Translations under genes and position numbers: made by a program | Source: Imhoffiella purpurea | Lineage (GTDB): Bacteria; Pseudomonadota; Gammaproteobacteria; Chromatiales; Chromatiaceae | Assembly: GCF_000585215.1 (NCBI RefSeq) | Contig: NZ_AONC01000034.1 | Location: forward strand, 1 to 49,888 | Direction of reading: 5' to 3' | DNA length: 49,888 nucleotides | Notes under the pieces: model-generated | Database searches by the model: none | What the model was told of the DNA's origin: nothing | The model's input: the letters and a program-made list of their open reading frames with translations, nothing else | Shown: piece after piece, positions 1 through 9,777 of the stretch | Position numbering within the stretch: the first letter of the stretch is position 1 | How the letters are laid out: every line of letters starts with the position of its first letter

Positions 1-88
1 CCTGTGGATCGGGCTGCAGCGCGCGGCTGATTTCGTGCTCGCTCTTGAGGCTCAGCGCTCTGCAGGGGCGAGTTATGGGTAAAGCCAT
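1..88 (-). CDS. Possible 5' part of a leftward gene cut by the window edge
   Basis: On the - strand an open frame runs from an ATG at 88 to the left edge, beginning MALPITRPCRALSLKSEH and ending ISRALQPDPQ. Codon third positions are GC-rich after the first few codons. GAGG lies only two bases upstream of the ATG. On the + strand a competing frame is open from base 2 to a TAA at 80-82 and ends in AQRSAGASYG, which could equally be the C-terminus of a gene entering from the left. The stretch is too short to decide, and no family is recognised in either reading. Confidence 0.25.
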   Translation of the reverse strand, partial: MALPITRPCRALSLKSEHEISRALQPDPQ

Positions 89-435
89 GACCTCGAGGAC
101 GTCACATGCGTCCCGAATCTGCTATCGATTAAACACGCGCCCCCAATACTCCAACCTTCAGGGCAACGACCGCCCTGGTTCGACACGCGAAGAAACCGGC
201 CGTTTCCCACTTCAGGACCGGCGAGCAATGCCCCGATCGAATCGGCGCAGACAAGACGCTTGCGACACTGGGTCACGCCCCTTGAATCGAAGAGGTGACC
301 AACCATACTTCACCCAATCACTCAACCCCATCAGCTAATTCAAGTATATACACAAGAGTCGCTCGACGGACGAGATTCGACCCAGTAACCAGACCTGGAT
401 TCCCGACCGACCGAACCACAGCCACCGGAGCGATC
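89..435. other. Non-coding upstream region of the SLC5 kinase operon
   Basis: About 350 bp without a convincing gene. Base composition is less GC-rich than the neighbouring genes, and the short frames present have non-biased codon use. It presumably holds the promoter of the rightward operon that begins at 436. No clear operator, terminator or repeat was recognised. Confidence 0.5.
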
Positions 436-639
436 ATGCCTCGCGCCAGCCTGCTCAGACAACGCCTCCTGGCGCTCTTCCTCGCCGGAGTGCTGGCCCT
501 TTTCTCGCCCCTGGTGAGCCAGTTCGAAACGCCCGAGCGGCTGCTCGGCATCCCGTCGCTCTTCATCTATCTCTTCGCCGTCTGGGCGGCCATCATCGGC
601 GCCGCCGCCTGGATCCTCTCCCGCGGCCCGGACCGATGA
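436..639 (+). CDS. Small two-helix membrane protein preceding the SLC5 kinase
   Basis: A 67-aa protein with a basic N-terminus (MPRASLLRQR) and two hydrophobic helices at about residues 10-27 and 38-60. The frame is open further upstream, but the ATG at 436 has a good ribosome-binding site (CCGGAG, five bases before) and leaves out a low-complexity N-terminal stretch. It lies 7 bp before the histidine kinase gene, so the two are probably co-translated. Small two-helix partner proteins accompany several SLC5-family transporters and SLC5-type sensor kinases. An accessory-subunit role is inferred from position and topology only, and no enzymatic motif is present. Confidence 0.7.
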   Translation: MPRASLLRQRLLALFLAGVLALFSPLVSQFETPERLLGIPSLFIYLFAVWAAIIGAAAWILSRGPDR

Positions 640-646
640 CGACGGC

Positions 647-3382
<2,736 letters not shown>

Positions 3383-3397
3383 GATGAAGGCATCGAC

Positions 3398-3772
3398 ATG
3401 AGCAAATGCATCCTGATCGTCGACGACGAGCCCAACATCGTCATCTCACTCGAATTCCTGATGATGCGCGAAGGCCACGAGGTGCGTGTCGCGCGCGACG
3501 GCGAGGCCGGTCTGGCCGCCGTGCGCACCCATCGCCCCGACCTCATGGTGCTCGACGTCATGATGCCCAAGCTCGACGGTTTCGCCGTCCTCGAGGCCGT
3601 CCGCTCGGATCCGGAGCTCTCCGACACCCGCGTCCTCATGCTCACCGCCAAGGGACGCGAGGCCGAGCTGAAGAAGGGGCTGGACATGGGCGCCGACGCC
3701 TACATGCCCAAGCCCTTCTCGACCCGCGAGCTGGTCGAGAAGGTCAAGGAGCTGCTCGCCCTGACCGACTGA
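3398..3772 (+). CDS. Single-domain response regulator (receiver only)
   Basis: A 124-aa CheY-like receiver with no output domain. The acidic pocket is seen at residues 9-11 (DDE), the phospho-acceptor is Asp53 in MVLDVMMPKLDG, and the conserved switch residues are Thr83 and Lys105 (MPKPFS). It follows the SLC5-type kinase by 15 bp and is the obvious phospho-partner. CrbS/CrbR and CbrA/CbrB pairs use regulators with DNA-binding domains, so a stand-alone receiver implies either a protein-level output or a phosphorelay to another protein. The downstream DUF294 protein is a candidate partner by position only. Confidence 0.93.
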   Translation: MSKCILIVDDEPNIVISLEFLMMREGHEVRVARDGEAGLAAVRTHRPDLMVLDVMMPKLDGFAVLEAVRSDPELSDTRVLMLTAKGREAELKKGLDMGADAYMPKPFSTRELVEKVKELLALTD

Positions 3773-3847
3773 ATCCCCGGGCACGCACGAGGCCGGTGCC
3801 GCAATGGAGGCTTGGCGCCGCCGATCATCCCGACAGCGGAGGCCAGC

Positions 3848-5299
3848 ATGACCGAGATGGCGACCCAGCCGACCGACAGCCTGTCCGACCTCGCCCAACT
3901 GCGCGTCCTGGCGCGATCGCAGCCGCTGGTCGTGGAGCCCGAGACGCGGCTGCGCGAGCTGCTGTTCCGTTTCAGCCAGAACCGCGAGGACGCGGCCGCG
4001 ATCGCCGACCCGGCGACCCGTCTTCCGCTCGGACTCATCCGTCTGCGCGAGCTGCTGCACGTGCTCGGCGACGAGAACGCCGATCTGGACGACCCCATCG
4101 CCGCCCACATGACCGGCGCGCCACTGACCCTGACCGCCGACACCCCGGCCCACCGCGCCCGGGTCATGATGGCCAAGCGCGGCGTCGACCAGATCCTCCT
4201 GACCGAAGCGGACGGCACACTCTTCGGCCTGGTCGGCCACGCCGACCTGCTGGGCGCCCCGACCATCGCCGCCGAGACCCTCATCGCCACCATCAACCGC
4301 GCCCGCGACCTGGACGCCATGGTGATCGCCGCCGACCAGGTGCGCCGCCGCGGGGCCGAGCGCTTCCAGGCGGGCATGGGGATCGAGTCCCTCTGCCACT
4401 GGATGTCCGGCCTCAACGACCTGATCGCGATGCGCGTCATCGAGCTCATCGAGGACGAATTCGAGCTGCCGCCCGTGCCCTGGTGCTGGCTCGCCTTCGG
4501 TTCCGAGGGACGGCTCGAGCAGACCTTCGCCACCGACCAGGACAACGGCCTCCTCTTCGTCCCGCCGACGCCGGACGCCACCGAGGACATGCGCCAGGCA
4601 TTCCTGCCCTTCGCCCAGGCGGTCAACCGCGCGCTGCACCATTGCGGCTTCGAGCGCTGCCCGGGCGACATCATGGCCGGCAATCCGGACTGGTGTCTCA
4701 GCGCCGCCGAGTGGAAGCGGCGCTTCTCGGACTGGCTGGAGGTCCCCGAACCGGAGGCGGTGCTGCACAGCAGCATCTTCTTCGACTTCCGTCCCATCTA
4801 CGGCGACGGCAGTCCGGCGGACCAGCTGCGCGACTGGTTGAGCACCAACGCGCACAGTCATGCCCGATTCTTCCATGCGCTCGCATCTCTCAACCTCGAA
4901 AGCACCCCGCCGATCGGCTGGACCGGCCAGTTCACCTTCGACCGCAACCGCGATTTCCCCCACACCATCGACCTGAAGCTGCAGGGCGCGCGCTATTTCA
5001 TGGACGCCGCCCGGCTCTGGGCGCTGAAGGAAGGGGTCTGGGCCACCAGCACCGCCGAGCGTCTGCGTGCCGTCGCCCATCGACAGCAACGCAACCCGGA
5101 GGAGCTGGCCGCCGAGATCGAGGCATTCCATCTCATCCAGCGCTTCCGCATCCATCAGCAGCTGCAGACGCGCGACCGCGACGCCGCCAACCGGGTCGAC
5201 CCGGACGATCTCAACGAGCTCCATCGGCTCATGCTGAAGGAATCCTTCAAGCAGGCGAAGAAGATCCAGTCCAGGATCCGCCAGGAGCTCGTCTTCTGA
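3848..5299 (+). CDS. CBS-pair / DUF294 putative nucleotidyltransferase
   Basis: A 483-aa cytoplasmic protein. The N-terminal part (about residues 15-140) holds two CBS-like motifs, which usually bind adenine nucleotides. The middle is a GlnD-like nucleotidyltransferase domain (DUF294) with the signature GSEGRLEQTFATDQDN near residue 220, and the C-terminal third matches the substrate-binding domain of that family. An upstream in-frame TTG at 3812 sits one base from a GGAGG. The ATG at 3848 has GGAGG at normal spacing and is preferred. Relatives are often near acetate or solute transporters and SLC5-type kinases, so a regulatory nucleotidylation role is plausible. The target is unknown. Confidence 0.88.
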   Translation: MTEMATQPTDSLSDLAQLRVLARSQPLVVEPETRLRELLFRFSQNREDAAAIADPATRLPLGLIRLRELLHVLGDENADLDDPIAAHMTGAPLTLTADTPAHRARVMMAKRGVDQILLTEADGTLFGLVGHADLLGAPTIAAETLIATINRARDLDAMVIAADQVRRRGAERFQAGMGIESLCHWMSGLNDLIAMRVIELIEDEFELPPVPWCWLAFGSEGRLEQTFATDQDNGLLFVPPTPDATEDMRQAFLPFAQAVNRALHHCGFERCPGDIMAGNPDWCLSAAEWKRRFSDWLEVPEPEAVLHSSIFFDFRPIYGDGSPADQLRDWLSTNAHSHARFFHALASLNLESTPPIGWTGQFTFDRNRDFPHTIDLKLQGARYFMDAARLWALKEGVWATSTAERLRAVAHRQQRNPEELAAEIEAFHLIQRFRIHQQLQTRDRDAANRVDPDDLNELHRLMLKESFKQAKKIQSRIRQELVF

Positions 5300-5301
5300 A
5301 G

Positions 5302-5361
5302 CATCCCGGTCCGAGGGATGAGGCACAATAGCCGCCCCGGAACCGGACCGCTGCCGGTTCC
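5302..5361. terminator. Two consecutive hairpins after the DUF294 gene
   Basis: Two GC-rich inverted repeats follow the stop codon at 5299. The first pairs CATCCC (5302-5307) with GGGATG (5315-5320). The second pairs GGAACCGG (5339-5346) with CCGGTTCC (5354-5361) around a 7-nt loop. Neither is followed by a clear T-run, so this is a possible transcription pause or mRNA-end structure, not a textbook intrinsic terminator. Confidence 0.4.
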
Positions 5362-5434
5362 ATGGCCCGGCCATCCGCGTAGAGGCCGGCGACTTCCGCT
5401 ATCAAACAGCAGCGATTCCGAAAGAGGCGAAATC

Positions 5435-6046
5435 ATGATGACGAAGACAGGGGCCGCCGTCCTTGGACTCACCGCGGCGCTCGGCATCTCCGGCGCGACG
5501 CTCGCGGACGAGGTCACGGACCAGATCGAGGCCGCGCGCAAGTCCTACGAGGCGGGCGAGCTGCGCACCGCCGTCGAGACACTGAACTTCGCGGTGACCA
5601 AGATCCAGGAGCAGATGACGGCGAGCCTGCTGAAACTGCTCCCCGAGCCGCTCGAAGGCTGGAAGGCGGACGCCCCCGAGGCCCAGTCCGGCGGCATGGC
5701 GGCCATGATCACGGGAACGACCCTGAGCCGGCGCTATTACCGCGACGATCAGGGCGAGGTCAGCCTCGATCTCATGGCCGACTCGCCGATGATGCCCATG
5801 CTGACCATGGCCCTGTCGATGCCGCTCATGATGCAGAGCAACCAGGACATGAAGGCCTATTCGCTGAAGGGCTACCGGGGCATGATCGAGCATGCCGCGG
5901 ACAGCGAGGACTACGAGATCACCCTCATGGTCGGCAACCGACTGGTGGTCCAGGGCAAGGGCTCGCACCTGAAGGACAGCAAGCCGATCGAGGACTATCT
6001 CAACGCCCTCGACCTGGATGCCATCCAAGCGGCGCTCTCGAAGTGA
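5435..6046 (+). CDS. Exported protein of unknown function
   Basis: A 203-aa protein with a typical signal peptide (basic start MMTKTG, hydrophobic core AAVLGLTAALGISG, likely cleavage after ATLA), so it is probably periplasmic. The start at 5435 has GAGG seven bases upstream; the longer frame back to 5318 has no such site. After cleavage the protein begins with a helical segment (DEVTDQIEAARKSYEAGELR) and contains a methionine-rich stretch at about residues 108-135 (MMPMLTMALSMPLMM). No catalytic motif is recognised. It is a free-standing gene between the DUF294 and DUF29 genes on the same strand. Confidence 0.75.
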   Translation: MMTKTGAAVLGLTAALGISGATLADEVTDQIEAARKSYEAGELRTAVETLNFAVTKIQEQMTASLLKLLPEPLEGWKADAPEAQSGGMAAMITGTTLSRRYYRDDQGEVSLDLMADSPMMPMLTMALSMPLMMQSNQDMKAYSLKGYRGMIEHAADSEDYEITLMVGNRLVVQGKGSHLKDSKPIEDYLNALDLDAIQAALSK

Positions 6047-6134
6047 AGCGGGTCTGAGGTCTTATCGTCGGGGTACGGCAGCGTACCCTGCGTCGAACCG
6101 AGAATCCTCGCCCTACCCCCTTCCGGAGGAATGC

Positions 6135-6572
6135 ATGTCAAGCCTCTATGAAACCGATTTTCACGCCTGGGCGAACGAGCAGGTGGCACTGCTGCGAGAC
6201 GGCCGGCTGAGCGAGGCGGATGTCGACAACATCATCGAGGAGATCGACAGTATGGGACGCAGCGAAAAGCGGGAGCTGGTCAACCGCCTGGTCGTCCTCC
6301 TCCTGCATCTGCTCAAATGGCGTTTCCAGCCCGGTCTTCGCGGCAACTCCTGGCGGCTCTCCATCAAGGAGCAGCGTCTGCGCCTCGAATCGCATCTCGC
6401 CGACAATCCGAGCCTGAAGTCCAAGCTCGATGAATCCATCGGCCGGGCCTATCGGCTGGCCATGATCGAGGCCGAACGCGAGACCGGGCTGCCGGAATCC
6501 ACCTTTCCCAGCGAATGCCCCTTCTCATTCGAACACATCATGGACGAAGGCTTCTGGCCAGAAGATTCCTGA
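6135..6572 (+). CDS. DUF29 family protein
   Basis: A 145-aa protein with the features of DUF29: N-terminal YETDFHAWANEQVALLRDG, a central VDNIIEEIDSMGRSEKRELVNRL, and LLLHLLKWRFQP. The ATG at 6135 is chosen because GGAGGA ends four bases upstream; the frame extends back to 6018 without a ribosome site and would overlap the preceding gene. DUF29 proteins are small cytoplasmic proteins common in cyanobacteria and purple bacteria, often in several copies, with no established function. This copy has no operon partner. Confidence 0.85.
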   Translation: MSSLYETDFHAWANEQVALLRDGRLSEADVDNIIEEIDSMGRSEKRELVNRLVVLLLHLLKWRFQPGLRGNSWRLSIKEQRLRLESHLADNPSLKSKLDESIGRAYRLAMIEAERETGLPESTFPSECPFSFEHIMDEGFWPEDS

Positions 6573-6725
6573 TCGCCGGCAACAGGAGTAGCGATCGAGC
6601 CGTCGACTCCAGGATGGTCGATTTGTGACCGCCACCCCTATTCTCCAGTCTTACCAAATCCTTAAGGCCGAGTCACACAGCTTATCCACAGAGCCGTTCA
6701 CGCCGATTGGGGACAAGAAACGACG

Positions 6726-6744
6726 GATGCCTCACCGAGGCATC
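6726..6744 (-). terminator. Hairpin across the stop codon of the last gene of the Mo operon
   Basis: GATGCCTC (6726-6733) pairs with GAGGCATC (6737-6744) over a 3-nt loop, a perfect 8-bp stem. It overlaps the end of the leftward 137-aa gene, and on that strand a T-rich stretch follows within 10-15 bases. It is a candidate terminator for the leftward mod transcript. Confidence 0.45.
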
Positions 6745-7145
6745 TGAGGTTCGACCTCGAGACGGCATTCCGGATCGCCCTCGGCACCGAGCGACTCGAC
6801 GCAGCGATGCACCAGCCAGCGGCCGTCGGCGAGCCGCCAGGCGACGACCGATTCGGCATAGGCGAGCGTCTCGTAGAAGTCCTCGTCGTCGTCCGAGCGC
6901 AGATCGATCAGACGATAGTCGTGCGCGCTGTAGCAAATGGCACCGTCTCCGTCGTAGCCGAAGACGCGGCGCGCCGGGATCTCGAACTCGCGGAAGACGC
7001 GAAACGACTGTGGCGCGACGACCCGCGCGCGCCACTCATGCGGCAGCCCTTCCGTCCAGCTCGGAACGCAGGTGTCCGATCGGCTTCGGCGATGGCGGCG
7101 GGGATGCCTGCCGTAGGCGCACTCGGATGTGAAGGCGTCGTTCAT
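6732..7145 (-). CDS. Protein of unknown function at the end of the modABC genes
   Basis: A 137-aa soluble protein with an Arg-rich N-terminal part, then a likely compact domain with AESVVAWRLADGRWLVHRCVE near the C-terminus and an acidic patch DLRSDDDEDFYETL in the middle. The ATG at 7145 is preferred over one at 7151 because GAGG lies eight bases upstream of it and only two bases upstream of the other. The gene starts 15 bp after modC ends, so it is probably the last cistron of the molybdate operon. No signal peptide, metal motif or known family is recognised. Confidence 0.65.
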   Translation of the reverse strand: MNDAFTSECAYGRHPRRHRRSRSDTCVPSWTEGLPHEWRARVVAPQSFRVFREFEIPARRVFGYDGDGAICYSAHDYRLIDLRSDDDEDFYETLAYAESVVAWRLADGRWLVHRCVESLGAEGDPECRLEVEPQMPR

Positions 7146-7160
7146 GATCATGACCTCGGC

Positions 7161-8225
7161 TCAGTTGCATGCGGACGAAGGAATGGCCGGGACGCGCCCC
7201 CTGGCGGGCAGCGGCAGGATGCAATGCTCCGGAATCGAGAGGCGCGTCCGGGTCCCGGGCGGAGGCGGAGACGCCTGGGGCGGGAGGTGGATCTGCAGCG
7301 CAGTACGATCGGGCAGACGGCACAGCAGCGTCCGGTAGCCACCCATGTCGGTGATGCGGGCGATCTCGACCTCCAGGCCGGGACCCTCGGTCAGACTGGG
7401 ACCATGGGGCCGGATGGCGACGAGCTCCGGTATCCCGGACGCGAGCGCCCCGTTCAGTCTCAGGCACCCCCAGCCGCCCCGCACCCAGCCGTCCTCGCAG
7501 CCCGAGACCGGGAGCCGGTTGTCCCAGCCCAGGACCCGGGCCACCTCGGCATCGCAGGGCGTCGAGAAGACCTCCGCCGTCGGACCGAACTGGCGCAGCT
7601 CGCCCTCGACCAGGACCCCGACCCGGTCGGCGAGATGGCGCACGTCGTCCAGATCGTGGGTCACCAGGACGGTCGGCATGGACCGATCCGCGACCACCTC
7701 CTGGAACAGCAGACGCAGCGACTGGCGCAGCCCCAGGTCGACGGCCGAGAAGGGCTCGTCGAGCAGCAGCACCTCCGGACGCGAGGCCAGGGCGCGCGCC
7801 AGGGCGACCCGCTGACGCTGACCGCCCGAGAGCGCGTGCGGCCGGCGCTCGGCGAACGGCAGCAGCTGCAGCCGCTCGAGCCAGAACCGCACCGCCTCCG
7901 CCCCATCGCCGCGCGGCTGGCCGAAGGCGACGTTGCGCGCCACGCTCAGATGCGGGAAGAGCGCATAGTCCTGGAACATGAGACCCACGCGGCGGAGCCT
8001 CGGGGCCAGATCGATGCCCCGTCCCCGGTCGAACCAGACATGCTCGCCGTGACGGATATGACCCGACCTCGGCCGTTCCAGACCGGCCAGCAGACGCAGT
8101 ACCGTCGTCTTGCCGCAGCCCGAGGGACCGACCAGAGCGGTGATTCCGGTCTCCGGGACGCGGATCCGGGCGGCGAGCCGGAAGCCGGCGCGTCTGAAAT
8201 CGAGATCGGCCTCCAGACAGGGCAT
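7161..8225 (-). CDS. modC: Molybdate/tungstate ABC transporter ATPase
   Basis: A 354-aa ABC ATPase that would power the ModB permease. It has a Walker A (GPSGCGKTT, residues 33-41), a Q-loop (FQD, Q85), the signature LSGGQ (132-136), a Walker B (EVLLLDEP, 151-158) and an H-loop (VTHD). The C-terminal third is a TOBE-like regulatory domain, as in ModC and WtpC. The frame runs upstream to 8306, but the ATG at 8225 overlaps the modB stop by one base (TGATG) and aligns with family starts. ModABC import molybdate or tungstate; which oxyanion cannot be told from sequence. Confidence 0.93.
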   Translation of the reverse strand: MPCLEADLDFRRAGFRLAARIRVPETGITALVGPSGCGKTTVLRLLAGLERPRSGHIRHGEHVWFDRGRGIDLAPRLRRVGLMFQDYALFPHLSVARNVAFGQPRGDGAEAVRFWLERLQLLPFAERRPHALSGGQRQRVALARALASRPEVLLLDEPFSAVDLGLRQSLRLLFQEVVADRSMPTVLVTHDLDDVRHLADRVGVLVEGELRQFGPTAEVFSTPCDAEVARVLGWDNRLPVSGCEDGWVRGGWGCLRLNGALASGIPELVAIRPHGPSLTEGPGLEVEIARITDMGGYRTLLCRLPDRTALQIHLPPQASPPPPGTRTRLSIPEHCILPLPARGRVPAIPSSACN

Positions 8226-8890
8226 CAGAGCCTCCCCAGCCGGCGCAGGATCAGGAAGAGCCCCAGGGACAGGATCCCGAGCAGGATCGAGAGCCGTGTG
8301 GCGCAAGCGAAGTCGCCGTCGAGGACCTGGTTGTAGATAGCCAGCGACAGGGTCTCGGTCGAGCCCAGGATGTTGCCGCCGAGCATGAGGGTAATGCCGA
8401 CCTCGCCGAAGGAGCGCCCGATCCCCAGGGTCAGACCGGCGGCGATGTGACGCCGGATGACCGGGATCACCACCAGGAAGAGGGTCGCCAGGCGTCCCTT
8501 ACCGAGCGTGTAGGAGACCTCGATCAGCTCGCGCGCGCTGCCCTCGATCGCCGACTGGATCGGCTTGACCACCAGCGGCAGACCGGCGACGAAGGCGGCC
8601 AGGACCAGCCCCGGAAAGGAGAACACCAGATCCCAGCCGAACCGCTCGTGCAGCGGCCCGCCGACTGCACCGTGACGCCCCAGCAGCATCAGCAGGAAGA
8701 AGCCGATGGCGATCGGCGGGAACACCAGCGGCAGCGAGACCAGGGCGTCCAGCAGATTCCGGAACGGGATCGGCTGACTGAGCGCATAGCCGAGCGCGAT
8801 GCCCGCCACCAGGAAGAGCACCAGCACCACGCCGGCGACCTCCAGACTCAGCAGCAGCGCGGCGGGAGAACAGTCGAGCCAGGGTGTCAT
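8225..8890 (-). CDS. modB: Molybdate/tungstate ABC transporter permease
   Basis: A 221-aa integral membrane protein with about five to six hydrophobic helices and the type I importer coupling-loop region near residues 115-170 (IEGSARELIEVSYTLGKGRLATLFLVVIP), where the conserved EAA-like helix contacts the ATPase. The order ModA-ModB-ModC and the one-base overlap with modC make the assignment firm. A 166-bp gap to modA carries an inverted copy of a small repeat, unlike the other tight junctions in this operon. Confidence 0.93.
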   Translation of the reverse strand: MTPWLDCSPAALLLSLEVAGVVLVLFLVAGIALGYALSQPIPFRNLLDALVSLPLVFPPIAIGFFLLMLLGRHGAVGGPLHERFGWDLVFSFPGLVLAAFVAGLPLVVKPIQSAIEGSARELIEVSYTLGKGRLATLFLVVIPVIRRHIAAGLTLGIGRSFGEVGITLMLGGNILGSTETLSLAIYNQVLDGDFACATRLSILLGILSLGLFLILRRLGRL

Positions 8891-8910
8891 GCCGGGGTAC
8901 TCGGGGAATC

Positions 8911-9045
8911 GAACCGCAAAGGCGCAAAGCGCGCAAAGGGTTTCGATGCTGGACGCCGAGGCATGCGAAACGACCCGCCCTGCGCAAACATGGATTGAAT
9001 AGCGATCATTCGAAGATCTTTGCGTCCTTCGCGCCTTTGCGGTTC
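8911..9045. repeat. Inverted pair of a 28-30 bp repeat between modA and modB
   Basis: The left arm (8911-8940) reads GAACCGCAAAGGCGC followed by AAAGCGCGCAAAGGG. The right arm (9018-9045) is its near reverse complement, ending GCGCCTTTGCGGTTC. The arms are separated by about 77 bp. A further copy lies at 13157-13184. The pair could fold into a long hairpin in the modA-modB mRNA. Confidence 0.8.
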
Positions 9046-9056
9046 AAATTTTCCTG

Positions 9057-9764
9057 TCAGAGCCCGTATCTGACCAGGATGCCCCTGGCCCGGTCCGATC
9101 CGAGGAAGGTCTCGAATGCGCTGGCCGAGTCGGACGCGGTCCGGTCCTTGGGGAAGGCCAGGACGATCCGAGGCGGATCGTAGAGATCGAGCGGCAGCGC
9201 CTCGTATCCGGCGATCCGGTCCTGGATGCCGAGCGCGTCCGTGATGTTGATGAAGCCGGCGTCGACCGTTCCGGCGATCAGATAGGCCGAGACCTGAGGT
9301 ACGGTCGCCACCACCATGAGCCGGTCCTTCACCTCCGGCATGAGTCCGCTGCGCTCCAGGAACTGGGTCGCCGCCTTGCCGTAGATGGCCTTCCCGGGAT
9401 CCGGCAGGGCGATGCGCTCCACCGAGGGGTCGGCCAGATCGCGATAGCCGCCGAGCGCCTTGGGACCATAGGCCAGGACCAGGCGTCCGGTACCCAGCTC
9501 GACGTAGCGCGCGAAGAGCCCGGTCTTCTCCAGGAAGCCGCGCTCGCCGACCACCAGATCGACCCGCCCGCTGTCGCGGGCCTGGGCCATGACCTGCTGC
9601 ATGTTGCCGAAGGCGGCCTCGACCCGGGTTCCGCTCGACGCCTCGAAGGCGGCATAGATCTCGACCATGGGCTTCTTATAGCCGGCGCCCGCGGCGATCA
9701 GGAGCGAATCCGCCCAGACCGGAACCGCGAACAGGAGGACCAGGGTGAGTGTGATGAGCCGCAT
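9057..9764 (-). CDS. modA: Molybdate/tungstate-binding periplasmic protein
   Basis: A 235-aa periplasmic binding protein of the ModA class. It has a signal peptide (MRLITLTLVLLFAVPVWA) followed by the mature start DSLLIAAGAGYKKPM, which resembles ModA (AAASL...). It also has the hallmark internal segments for oxyanion ligation: GNMQQVMAQARDSGRVDLVVG near residue 55 and AYLIAGTVDAGFINITDAL near 160. The ATG at 9764 has GGGGAG upstream; the longer frame back to 9821 overlaps the receptor gene and lacks a signal-like start. It starts 13 bp after the upstream TonB-dependent receptor gene, so receptor and importer are probably one transcript. Confidence 0.9.
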   Translation of the reverse strand: MRLITLTLVLLFAVPVWADSLLIAAGAGYKKPMVEIYAAFEASSGTRVEAAFGNMQQVMAQARDSGRVDLVVGERGFLEKTGLFARYVELGTGRLVLAYGPKALGGYRDLADPSVERIALPDPGKAIYGKAATQFLERSGLMPEVKDRLMVVATVPQVSAYLIAGTVDAGFINITDALGIQDRIAGYEALPLDLYDPPRIVLAFPKDRTASDSASAFETFLGSDRARGILVRYGL

Positions 9765-9777
9765 GGGAATCTCCCCG

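Noticed and set aside
3446-5374. 642-codon frame on the - strand opposite the receiver and DUF294 genes
   Set aside because: It is antisense to two well-supported genes, has no ribosome site and no domain-like pattern.
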